A program made the translations under genes and the position numbers. From assembly GCA_021324115.1 (NCBI GenBank), contig JAJPJS010000016.1:1-64000 (forward strand): a DNA stretch of 64,000 nt. Reading direction: 5' to 3'. Source of the DNA: Nitrososphaerota archaeon (GTDB taxonomy: Archaea > Thermoproteota > Nitrososphaeria > Conexivisphaerales > DTJL01). Shown piece after piece: positions 23,877-31,840 of this stretch (position 1 is the first letter of the stretch; every line of letters starts with the position of its first letter). The notes below the pieces were generated by a model. It was not told the origin of the DNA, did no database searches, and saw nothing but the letters and a program-made list of their open reading frames with translations.

Positions 23877-25676
23877 GTGACACAAATGGAAAACGATGAG
23901 ACGAAGGGTGCCGAAGTCACGATAAGGCTCGGAGCAGCCGCAGGTGATGGCATTCAGAGTGCCGGAGAGATGATGATGAAGGTGCTCGCGAGGAGCGGCC
24001 TGTACATTTCAACATACAACGGAAACCAGTCACTCATCAGGGGTGGACACGTGTGGTTCCATATCCATGCAGGAACCAGGAAGGTTTACTCACTCGGTTA
24101 CGGGATCGACTTCCTCGTGCCCCTCACGCAGCTCGCCTTTGACCAGCACTTCGAATCTGTTAACACCGGAGGTGCCGTAATTTATGACCCTTCCATAGTA
24201 AAGCCTCACGACCTTCAGCAGGGTGTAAGGGGAATCCCTGTTCCACTCGGGGAGATTGCACTGAAGTATGATAAACGCCCCATCATGAAGAACACGGTTG
24301 CGCTGGGGGCATTGACTTCGAACCTTGGTGTTAAATTCGAAGTTCTTGCCGACGCCATTACAGATCAGTTTGGGCGTAAAAATCCTGGAGTTGCCGAGAG
24401 TAACATAAAGGCGGCACGTGAAGGCTACGACCTGGTCAAAAACCTGGGTGCTCAATCATTTGAGCTGAAGTATGATTATTCATGCACCAAACCTGTGCTT
24501 ACGGCAGATTATGCCTTTGCGCTGGGGGCGGTAAACGCTGGATGCAGATTTTATGCCGCCTACCCCATGTCTCCGGCAAGTCCGATAGTCCACTGGATGG
24601 CTTCCCATGCAAAGCAGCTCGGATTGACGGTTTTCCTTGGTGAGGATGAGATATCTGTGATAAATGCCACGATAGGCGCTTCCTATGCAGGTGCGAGAGC
24701 CATGTGTGGAACAAGCGGCGGCGGCTTCGCACTGATGCAGGAGGCCGTCGGCGAGGCCGCCATGACCGAAACCCCGGTCGTCGTAGTGGATGTGATGAGG
24801 GCCGGCCCTTCAACAGGCCTTCCAACAAAAACCTCACAGGGTGACCTGAACATGATGCTCGGCATATCCCAGGATGACTTTCCGAGGATAATACTGGCAC
24901 CGAGGGACTCGGCAGACTCATTCTACACGGCTGGAAGGGCTTTCAACCTCGCGGAGCGATACCAGGTTCCAGCGATAATCCTGCTCGATTTTGCGATTGG
25001 CGACGGCGGCTATTCCACTGTCGAGGGTCTTGACCCTTCATTCACGGTGGACAGGGGAAAGGTGGTTTCCGTACCTTCTCCTGGCGCGGTTTCCGGAGGA
25101 TGGTTCAGGAGATTCGCGCTCACAGACGATAACATCTCGCCACGCTCGTTCCCAGGAACACCGGACCTCATGTTTGTCGCAAAGACGGACGAACATGACG
25201 AGTGGGGGCACGACCTGAGCGACGTAAATTCGGGTCTTAAGGAATTCCTCCCCCTTCGGGTCAAGATGCATGAAAAGAGGATGAAGAAGCTGGAATCGAT
25301 TAAGAAGGAGCTCAGGCTACCTGAAATTTTCGGACCAACGGGTGCCGACATCACGATAGTGACGTGGGGATCTTCGGCGAATCCTGCCAGAGAAGCCGTC
25401 CAGAGACTCAGAATGCAGGGTGTAAGCGTGAACTCGCTTGAATTCACAGACCTCTATCCGCTTAACGAATCCGAAATCAAGAGGATTCTTCAGGTCCCCG
25501 GAAAGAAGGTAGCACTCGAAGCCAATTACACGGGCCAGTTTGAAACTCTTCTCAAAAGGGAGACCGGCATCATCATGGACGCCCACATAAGGAAGTATGA
25601 TGGGGAACCGATTTATCCCTCTGAGGTCGAAAAGGGTGTGCTGAGCCTCAGGAAGGAGGTGCATGCGGTTGTCTGA
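23877..25676 (+). CDS. korA: 2-oxoacid:ferredoxin oxidoreductase, fused gamma-alpha subunit
   Basis: A 599-residue catalytic-partner subunit that oxidatively decarboxylates 2-oxoacids with CoA and ferredoxin. Residues 15-190 form the gamma domain (RLGAAAGDGIQSAGEMMMKV, then NQSLIRGGHVWFHI). Residues 200-590 form the alpha part, with YPMSPASPIVHWMA and TGLPTKTSQGDLNMML. The GTG start at 23877 is followed by an ATG at 23886 that could also serve. The beta subunit overlaps by 14 bp. 2-Oxoglutarate or branched-chain acids are likelier substrates than pyruvate, but specificity is not readable. Confidence 0.93.
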   Translation: MTQMENDETKGAEVTIRLGAAAGDGIQSAGEMMMKVLARSGLYISTYNGNQSLIRGGHVWFHIHAGTRKVYSLGYGIDFLVPLTQLAFDQHFESVNTGGAVIYDPSIVKPHDLQQGVRGIPVPLGEIALKYDKRPIMKNTVALGALTSNLGVKFEVLADAITDQFGRKNPGVAESNIKAAREGYDLVKNLGAQSFELKYDYSCTKPVLTADYAFALGAVNAGCRFYAAYPMSPASPIVHWMASHAKQLGLTVFLGEDEISVINATIGASYAGARAMCGTSGGGFALMQEAVGEAAMTETPVVVVDVMRAGPSTGLPTKTSQGDLNMMLGISQDDFPRIILAPRDSADSFYTAGRAFNLAERYQVPAIILLDFAIGDGGYSTVEGLDPSFTVDRGKVVSVPSPGAVSGGWFRRFALTDDNISPRSFPGTPDLMFVAKTDEHDEWGHDLSDVNSGLKEFLPLRVKMHEKRMKKLESIKKELRLPEIFGPTGADITIVTWGSSANPAREAVQRLRMQGVSVNSLEFTDLYPLNESEIKRILQVPGKKVALEANYTGQFETLLKRETGIIMDAHIRKYDGEPIYPSEVEKGVLSLRKEVHAVV

Positions 25677-26529
25677 CCTGAAGGAATTCGAAAGCGACAC
25701 CCGGCCCGACTGGTGCCCGGGATGCGGAGATTTTGGCGTGTTGGCCGCACTAAAGGATGCTCTTGTAAAGTCCGGCAAGAAGCCGCACGAGGTGGCCGTT
25801 GTATCGGGAATAGGCTGCTCCTCGAACCTTCCGGGTTACATAAGGACCTATGGCTTCCATGGACTGCATGGCAGGCCTGTTCCGGTGGCGGTCGGGATCA
25901 AGAACGCGAATCCTTCACTTACAGTCATAGCGACCGCTGGTGATGGCGACGAATATGGGATAGGCTTCAATCATGTTGTTCACGCCGCAAGGCGCAACGA
26001 CGACATCAAGCTGATAGTCATGAATAACGAGATTTATGGCCTTACGACAGGTCAGCTTTCCCCCACATCAAAACTCGGACAGAAAACCAAAACATCGCCC
26101 GACGGCAGCATAATCTACCCCCTTCAGCCCCTTCCTACGATTCTGGGGGCAGGTGGAACGTTCATCGCAAGGACATTTTCAGGGGACCCCAAGCACATGT
26201 CATGGGTCATTCAGGAAGCGATCAAGCACAGGGGTTTTGCACTTATCGATGCCATCAGCCCCTGTGTGACATGGTACAACATTTACGACGAGGTCAAGAA
26301 GCTTTTCTACAGAATCGAGGATAGAGGGTATAAGATCACGGACCAGCAGGCCGCCTTCAACGCCATGAACGACCCGCAGGGAATCCCAACGGGCATATTT
26401 TACAGGACGGAGGAAAAGCAGTCATTCCAAGAGAAACTCGCAGAAATAAACGGAGGCAAGGCGCCGGCGGAGTCCGTCCAGACGCTCGACAGGAACGTAG
26501 CACTCCAACTCATACAGGAATTCGCATAG
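25663..26529 (+). CDS. korB: 2-oxoacid:ferredoxin oxidoreductase, beta subunit
   Basis: A 288-residue thiamine-diphosphate-binding subunit. RPDWCPGCGDFG carries the first cluster cysteines. TAGDGDEYGIGFNHVVHAARRN followed by VMNNEIYGLTTGQLSPTS is the TPP/Mg motif. Further Cys residues (GIGCSSNLPG, SPCVTWYN) complete the [4Fe-4S] ligand set. It starts inside the end of korA and is translated with it. Confidence 0.94.
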   Translation: MRLSDLKEFESDTRPDWCPGCGDFGVLAALKDALVKSGKKPHEVAVVSGIGCSSNLPGYIRTYGFHGLHGRPVPVAVGIKNANPSLTVIATAGDGDEYGIGFNHVVHAARRNDDIKLIVMNNEIYGLTTGQLSPTSKLGQKTKTSPDGSIIYPLQPLPTILGAGGTFIARTFSGDPKHMSWVIQEAIKHRGFALIDAISPCVTWYNIYDEVKKLFYRIEDRGYKITDQQAAFNAMNDPQGIPTGIFYRTEEKQSFQEKLAEINGGKAPAESVQTLDRNVALQLIQEFA

Positions 26530-26538
26530 GCGTCAGGC

Positions 26539-26829
26539 ATGTCACTCCGGGTACCATACGGAGAATTCATTTCGTATATGAACCAGCGGAGGGACAGTTA
26601 TTCGGTCAGCGAGTCAGGTAAACTGATAACCATAACCTTCAGCGGTTCATCCCCGATGGTGGTCGAAAAATTAGGCAAACCTGTGACCGTCACAATAACC
26701 GCGGAAAGGGAGGACGCCGATGTGATATTCAAGGCCATGCGGGTTGTCGTGGGAGAAGATTCATACGACGCCAGTCCCTCGTCTCTGGAGAGCTGGTTGA
26801 TCGAGGTCACAGGAAGGCTGCCGCAGTAA
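26539..26829 (+). CDS. small alpha/beta protein following korAB, unknown
   Basis: A 96-residue protein starting 9 bp after korB, so it is in the same operon. It has strands KLITITFSGSS and PVTVTITAERED followed by a C-terminal helix. It has no cysteines, so it is not a ferredoxin. I do not recognise a family; it may be an accessory to the oxidoreductase or an unrelated passenger. Confidence 0.6.
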   Translation: MSLRVPYGEFISYMNQRRDSYSVSESGKLITITFSGSSPMVVEKLGKPVTVTITAEREDADVIFKAMRVVVGEDSYDASPSSLESWLIEVTGRLPQ

Positions 26830-26835
26830 TATCAC

Positions 26836-27171
26836 CTAGGCAGCAGCTGCTCCTCTGTACGCATTTTCATCTTCGCTCGCTGACGCGGATTCTGTAAGGT
26901 CCTCCAGGAACTCTTCTGTAAGCACTCTCAGGTTCGCAACCTGGGCACCTATCTGCTTTCTGGTTTCCGCGGAACGTTCTGGGTCTTGCAGGCATCTCCT
27001 TGCCATCGCTATCACACCGTTGCACCTGGTTATGAGGTCGTGCAGCCTGGGCGCAAGCTCCGGTCTTACGGCGTACACGTCACCCAGCATGCCTTCAAGC
27101 ACCTCTTTGTACCTGCCTATGTCAGCCGCCACTTCTCTTGCGAATTCCTCCGAACCTTCCATGCCTGCCAT
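26836..27171 (-). CDS. small all-helical protein, unknown
   Basis: A 111-residue, mostly alpha-helical protein (GRYKEVLEGMLGDVYAVRPELA, then a second helix with two Cys), ending in an Ala-rich tail (YRGAAAA). It is convergent with the korAB operon, with 6 bp between stops. No family recognised. Confidence 0.6.
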   Translation of the reverse strand: MAGMEGSEEFAREVAADIGRYKEVLEGMLGDVYAVRPELAPRLHDLITRCNGVIAMARRCLQDPERSAETRKQIGAQVANLRVLTEEFLEDLTESASASEDENAYRGAAAA

Positions 27172-27293
27172 TTTATGCCGCCGTTCCTTAAACGTTCCAT
27201 CGTTTCAATATTTTGACCTTCGTGTAAACAACGCTAGATGAAGTAAATATGTTGGCCGCAGGTCCGCCGTCACGTAAAACGTCATCCGTACTG

Positions 27294-27785
27294 TCATTCA
27301 CCTTTGAGGAATTCACCATGCTCCCACGGAAAAATGACCCAAGCGTCCGTGGTCCCCATAAAATAATCCGGAATTACCTTGCTCCAGGGCTTCTTGTATA
27401 AAACAGCGGTCCTGAGCCTGACAGGACTGTACCTTTCGTGAAGATACTCCATAAGCTTCGAAATGGTTTCGCCCTCGTCCACAAGGTCGTCTACCAGGAG
27501 AACATCTTTGTTCTTGGCATCAGAAGTGAGGGTTGAGAGTATCCTCACTTCGGACCTTTTGCCCTGTTCCACGTATGACTTCACATTGATGAAATCCACC
27601 GGCAGCCTGAGCCTGTCGGCCACAACCATGGAGAGGGGGACCCCGCCCCTCGCAACGCCCACAACAAGGTCAAAGTGAACACCATCCTTCTTTATCCGGT
27701 TGGCAAGGTCCTCGGCGAGCGAACCAAATTCCTCCCATCCAACTATGACTTTTAGTGTACCTGCTGACTTTTTCGACGGTTTCAA
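27294..27785 (-). CDS. xanthine/hypoxanthine phosphoribosyltransferase-like protein
   Basis: A 163-residue type I phosphoribosyltransferase for purine salvage. The PRPP-binding motif is VLLVDDLVDEGETISKL. Upstream is the pyrophosphate-loop VVGVARGGVPLSMVVADRL. The C-terminal hood contains WVIFPWEHGEFLKG, typical of archaeal/bacterial Gpt-like enzymes. The start is TTG at 27785; an A/T-rich AGTTAAAACT about 30-35 nt upstream is a plausible TATA. Confidence 0.88.
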   Translation of the reverse strand: MKPSKKSAGTLKVIVGWEEFGSLAEDLANRIKKDGVHFDLVVGVARGGVPLSMVVADRLRLPVDFINVKSYVEQGKRSEVRILSTLTSDAKNKDVLLVDDLVDEGETISKLMEYLHERYSPVRLRTAVLYKKPWSKVIPDYFMGTTDAWVIFPWEHGEFLKGE

Positions 27786-28269
27786 AATAAAGCACTACCG
27801 TATGTGCGCTCAAGTTTTAACTATCGTGTACTAATCCTTTTTGTGTACTCCCACATGGTTGACCATGCACCTAGCACAAGCCAGGGTGATTCAGCCTTGG
27901 GTTAGCGGGGCTTGAATATAAGCTACAGCGACCTTTTCCTGAGGTTATATTATCTTACCTTCCTTCTACGATCAAAATGTTGTAATTCAACTTCAATAAG
28001 CCTTTTTGCTGGGCGCCCCGGGATGATAACCATTTGTTCCTAAGATCGTGAATTCAAAAGAGAGATACAATATAAACATACAATACATGCGAAAGCTTGA
28101 ACGGAAGACAATCATTGAAAAGACGGTCAGGTACCGTGAAAGCAGCAGAGTCCAAATGTTGATACAATAATAGTATCAACTGTTCCTGTACAATCTCAAA
28201 CTAGGTTTCCTTGTTTGAAGTAAACCTACACTACAAATAACGGTTAAAAAAATACCCGACCAAGCTGGT
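27786..28269. other. divergent intergenic region with promoters and a palindrome
   Basis: No gene supported. It holds the promoter of the phosphoribosyltransferase (left end), the palindrome at 28158-28180, and an A/T-rich GGTTAAAAAAATAC at about 28242-28255 that likely drives the CopD-like gene as a leaderless transcript. Confidence 0.5.
28158..28180. promoter_or_regulatory. palindrome GTTGATAC-N7-GTATCAAC
   Basis: Perfect 8-bp arms around AATAATA, about 90 bp upstream of the CopD-like start and 65-85 bp before its TATA-like box. Either a regulator site or a transcript hairpin; no T-run follows, so a terminator is less likely. Confidence 0.55.
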
Positions 28270-28770
28270 ATGTCTGGCGAATTACTCATTATACTGGGAT
28301 GGCTTCACGTATTCTTTGCAGTGTGCTGGATAGGTGGAGCTGTACTCGTAGCTTTTGTGATTGAGCCTGCATCCAGAAGATTATCTCCCCAATCATTAGC
28401 AGAATTTGCAAAAAGGTACATTCCTTTGGTTGGCAAGTTCATGGGAATAATTACTTCCCTGACCATTCTATTCGGGGCACTCTTCTACTATTCGATTACG
28501 GATGGCAGAATACTTACAGATCCCGCCGGGCAATGGAACCTCATTATGTATGCAGGAGCATCACTTGGCCTCATAACATACGTCTTCGGAATGGTCGTAA
28601 TGCTTCCTCTCGCAAAAAGAATAGAGAGGGTATCCCAAAATATGGGGAGTAACCCTTCTGGTGGTGGGAGAATGGAAGAACTTATGGTAAGGATGAGCAG
28701 GACATCGTTGGTAGACCTTATCCTGCTGATCGCTGTTTATACGCTGATGGAGATTGCAACGTACTACTGA
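28270..28770 (+). CDS. CopD-like four-helix membrane protein
   Basis: A 166-residue membrane protein with four hydrophobic helices. Helix 1 has ILGWLHVFFAVCWIGGAVLV, the His/Trp-Gly-Gly pattern of CopD/DUF2269-type proteins. These proteins bind haem or copper-related cofactors or serve in respiratory complexes. The loop between helices 3 and 4 is cytosolic (RIERVSQNMGSNPSGGG). Function unproven. Confidence 0.7.
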   Translation: MSGELLIILGWLHVFFAVCWIGGAVLVAFVIEPASRRLSPQSLAEFAKRYIPLVGKFMGIITSLTILFGALFYYSITDGRILTDPAGQWNLIMYAGASLGLITYVFGMVVMLPLAKRIERVSQNMGSNPSGGGRMEELMVRMSRTSLVDLILLIAVYTLMEIATYY

Positions 28771-28854
28771 CACCATTCATTCCCGTAATCTCTGACATTG
28801 AGAGGCATTCAAACTCGGCTTTTTCAACGGATACCTCCCGTAACAAGAAACGAC

Positions 28855-29763
28855 TCAGACGAGTACGAGGTTGAGTTTGATCCCATCGGGATCCGTGGTT
28901 TGGACTTCGCGCTCGTGCTGTATGTTCAACGAAGCAAATTTATTTCTAATTCGCTTGTCAACCAGAACAGTGAAATGATCCAATCCCAGGAAGCCATCTT
29001 CCCTCTTTTGCCCTCCCAGACTTTCCCAGGTGTTCAGTCCTACGTGATGATGATATCCGTTGTACGAAAGGAATGCCGCCGAATGAATCTGCTGCATTAC
29101 ATCCATTCCAAGTACACCTGCGTAAAACTCGATGGATCGCTTGAGGTTTGTAACCTTAAGGTGGACATGCCCTATCCTAGTGCCCTCCGGCATGGTTTGG
29201 TTTTCCCTATTCTTGTCCCCTTGTTCCAATCCTCTAAGCAAGGAGTCAATATCAAGAGGTTCCGTGCCCATATTTATCCTACCATTGCCATCTCTCTGCC
29301 AGGTTTCCTTTGGCCTATCCGAGTAGATTTCAATACCGTTACCCTCAAGATCGGAAAGGTACAGCGCTTCGCTTACTCCATGGTCTGCAAACCCTTCAAA
29401 TGGTATGCTGCTCAGCCTTATTCTTTGGTAAACTTCCCCAAGCGCTTTTCTTTCAGGAAGCCGAATCGCGATATGGTAGAGCCCGGCCATTGTGCGAGCA
29501 GGTTTCAACGCATTCTTGCTCTCCACTAGTTTCAGCATGGTAATGGAAGATGTTCCCAATTCGATGCTTTTGGATCCGTTCTCTTGTGCATCCTTTCTTA
29601 TCTTCAAACCAAGGTCTCTATAAAAGCCGGCTTCTGCTTGAACATCTGCTACTATCAGGCCCACCGCGCCGATGCCCGCTCCATTATCTGTCTTGTTGTC
29701 TGAACCCATCATTCTCGCCTTAACCTTCTTATGGAAACGTTTGGTCCAGAAGGATTTGGCCAT
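28855..29763 (-). CDS. two-domain VOC protein, catechol-2,3-dioxygenase (CatE)-like
   Basis: A 302-residue protein with two vicinal-oxygen-chelate modules. Module 1 runs from IGAVGLIVADVQAEAGFYRDLG to SDLEGNGIEIYSDRP. Module 2 runs from IGHVHLKVTNLKRSIEFYAGVLGMD to QTTDPDGIKLNLVLV. Candidate metal ligands include His205-region GHVHL, HHHVGLNTW and the usual Glu positions. This is the CatE/YfiE arrangement of extradiol dioxygenases. The true start is probably the Met pair at 29712/29709, as the first 17 residues are basic and atypical. Confidence 0.85.
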   Translation of the reverse strand: MAKSFWTKRFHKKVKARMMGSDNKTDNGAGIGAVGLIVADVQAEAGFYRDLGLKIRKDAQENGSKSIELGTSSITMLKLVESKNALKPARTMAGLYHIAIRLPERKALGEVYQRIRLSSIPFEGFADHGVSEALYLSDLEGNGIEIYSDRPKETWQRDGNGRINMGTEPLDIDSLLRGLEQGDKNRENQTMPEGTRIGHVHLKVTNLKRSIEFYAGVLGMDVMQQIHSAAFLSYNGYHHHVGLNTWESLGGQKREDGFLGLDHFTVLVDKRIRNKFASLNIQHEREVQTTDPDGIKLNLVLV

Positions 29764-30672
29764 CTTGAGGAAACCGAAAAATCATCACGGGACCCCAATG
29801 TGCAGACTGCTCCGGTGTTAGGTAGCATACAGTAACCAAGTAACCTTTTGTAAGTTAATAATGGTTTCTACTAATTTCGAGGATACCAAATTTTGTTCGC
29901 ATCCTGAATAATGATGATGCCGAGTAGCAAATAGTTGGTCTACTGGGACACGAAGTCAAATGGACGGGTCCTGGACTGGAAAAAGTGCATGTAAGATCTT
30001 GGTCGGTGGATGCAGCACGATGCCAATCAAAAGTTAAGAGGAATGGATGATGTGTGCGAGAGCGAAGGGTCACACTTTTGGATGATGCGGTAATCTCTGT
30101 TAGGCGCGCGCTGCCTTGTGGGCACTTTTGCTAAAAACGACATTTTGACATGTCGAACGCTTTTTCGTGTGGGCTCATTCTTATTTCGTGATATCTAACT
30201 TGGGTACATTTGGGCAAAATCGCTTCTATTACCGGTGTTCTAGACGGCCAGCCCTAGAGGTTTCCTTCCTCAACCAGTTTGCTGCATAACCTGGTTTAAC
30301 AGTCCAAGTTCCTGTTTTCCACAACAGTCAGGTGCTTAGCTTCAACAGCCATGCCTATACCGATGGGCATGCCATGGCTTGACTGCAACAGAGCACTGAG
30401 ACAGGAGAACAAGGATAATGGATTTTTCATTCCTCGAGCCCTAGAATAGAAAACTGGAGGAGATGAATAGGGTGAAAAAGGGAGGAGGTTCATCTCCCCT
30501 AACTCACATATCGGATTCCTTGCCTACCTTTTGTGCGACTCCATTGAGATTGGGGGCATCAAGTTCCAACACGAAGTCTATACAAGTCATTGGCTGTTTG
30601 CACAGGATATGAACGGCAAGAAATTGTAAACCTGAAGTTTGGAGCACAGCAAATCATATTAGTGCGGCTTCC
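29764..30672. other. 0.9-kb stretch without a recognised gene
   Basis: Contains only short open frames. The minus-strand frame 30296-30493 ends AVEAKHLTVVENRNLDC, which vaguely recalls the C-terminal tail of IS605-type TnpB proteins; it may be a decayed element end (low confidence). No tRNA, CRISPR or rRNA signal was seen. Confidence 0.4.
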
Positions 30673-31299
30673 ATGGTTCATTCCGTGTCTCAACCCGACA
30701 CCATCGAAGAGCAGATTCCTCATGGTCAGAGGTACATTAGGAACTTCATCTATTATGCTGCTCTCGGCATGCCTCAGGTTGACCTGAACAGCTATAAATT
30801 TCAGGTAACAGGAAACGTGAAGAATTGCCTTTCCTTTACGTATCAGGAGCTGTTGAATCTGAAGCATACCAAAGTTGCGAAGGATTTCCACTGTGTAACG
30901 AGCTGGAGCATAAAGGGTACTGTGTGGGAAGGCATTTCCATGTCATATCTGTTCGAGTTAGCGGGTGCCCTTCCGGACACAAAATGGGTTATGTTCAAAA
31001 GTCTTGACGGTTACACGACCCCTGTTCCGTTTGAAGATGCCTGCGATCCCCAGGGCATTATCGCAACCAAGCTGAATGGAAGACCGCTCGAGCCGGAGAT
31101 GGGCTTTCCTGCGAGACCTTTCATCCCACACCTTTATGGCTGGAAGTCCGCCAAATGGCTGACCGAAGTAGAACTACTGACACAATACAAGGACGGATAC
31201 TGGGAGGAGAGGGGTTATAACGAAAGAGGAAACGTGTGGAAGGAGGAGCGGTTCAAGAGCTGGGGAAAGCATCTCAGAAGAACTGTAATCGGTCGCTGA
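30673..31299 (+). CDS. sulfite-oxidase-fold molybdopterin oxidoreductase
   Basis: A 208-residue SUOX-fold protein binding Mo-molybdopterin. The Mo-ligating cysteine lies in [19 protein letters not shown]. Other hallmarks are [13 protein letters not shown] and [26 protein letters not shown]. It lacks a signal peptide and the C-terminal dimerisation domain of full sulfite oxidases, as in YedY/archaeal single-domain forms. A GTG at 30682 lies a better distance from the TATA-like CATATTA near 30655 than the ATG at 30673. The substrate is unknown. Confidence 0.9.
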   Translation: MVHSVSQPDTIEEQIPHGQRYIRNFIYYAALGMPQVDLNSYKFQVTGNVKNCLSFTYQELLNLKHTKVAKDFHCVTSWSIKGTVWEGISMSYLFELAGALPDTKWVMFKSLDGYTTPVPFEDACDPQGIIATKLNGRPLEPEMGFPARPFIPHLYGWKSAKWLTEVELLTQYKDGYWEERGYNERGNVWKEERFKSWGKHLRRTVIGR

Positions 31300-31335
31300 G
31301 CTTTCGCCCCATGCGGCGCCAGCCGATTCGGGATC

Positions 31336-31839
31336 CTATGAAGGTTCTTTATCCTTAACCGGCAGGTCAAAGAACCTGTCCGGGTAAAGCCTTTCGAGTT
31401 GCACTGGTTCGAACCTGAGGAGATGCCTTTCAGATCCGCCACCAGCGAAGGCAATCTTCTTGGTCAAAACCCTCCTATCGACAAAAACTTCTGTTCCAGG
31501 TCTGATGCCAATCGGTGGCACTCCTCCCACCGGGTAACCTGTGTATTTTATGACTTCGTCTCTCGTTGCGAGCCTCACCCTTTTTCTTTTAGAGAGTCTC
31601 GCAAAAGCACTCTGCTGCAGCCTGTGCTCTCCCCCCATGATGACAAGCATCGGCCTGTTATTTTCATCCATGAAGAGAACGGATTTCACAATCGAACCCA
31701 GGGAGGAGTCCAGCGACTTGGCAGCCGCATCTGATGTGGCACCAGCCCCCACCTCTACCACTTCTGCCCTTATCCCGCTTCTGCGGATATACCCTTCAAG
31801 ATCGCTTGGCCCGAGGATTTCCAAGTCTCCGCTTGGCAC
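31336..31839 (-). CDS. YbaK/ProX-type aminoacyl-tRNA deacylase
   Basis: A 167-residue editing-type protein that hydrolyses mischarged aminoacyl-tRNA. The core shows SLGSIVKSVLFMDENNRPMLV, with the conserved Lys, and YTGYPVGGVPPIGI. The frame is open to 31923, but the GTG at 31839 lies one base after the rad50 stop and gives the normal length, so I take it as the start. It is the last gene of the mre11-rad50 operon. Confidence 0.87.
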   Translation of the reverse strand: MPSGDLEILGPSDLEGYIRRSGIRAEVVEVGAGATSDAAAKSLDSSLGSIVKSVLFMDENNRPMLVIMGGEHRLQQSAFARLSKRKRVRLATRDEVIKYTGYPVGGVPPIGIRPGTEVFVDRRVLTKKIAFAGGGSERHLLRFEPVQLERLYPDRFFDLPVKDKEPS

Positions 31840-31840
31840 G

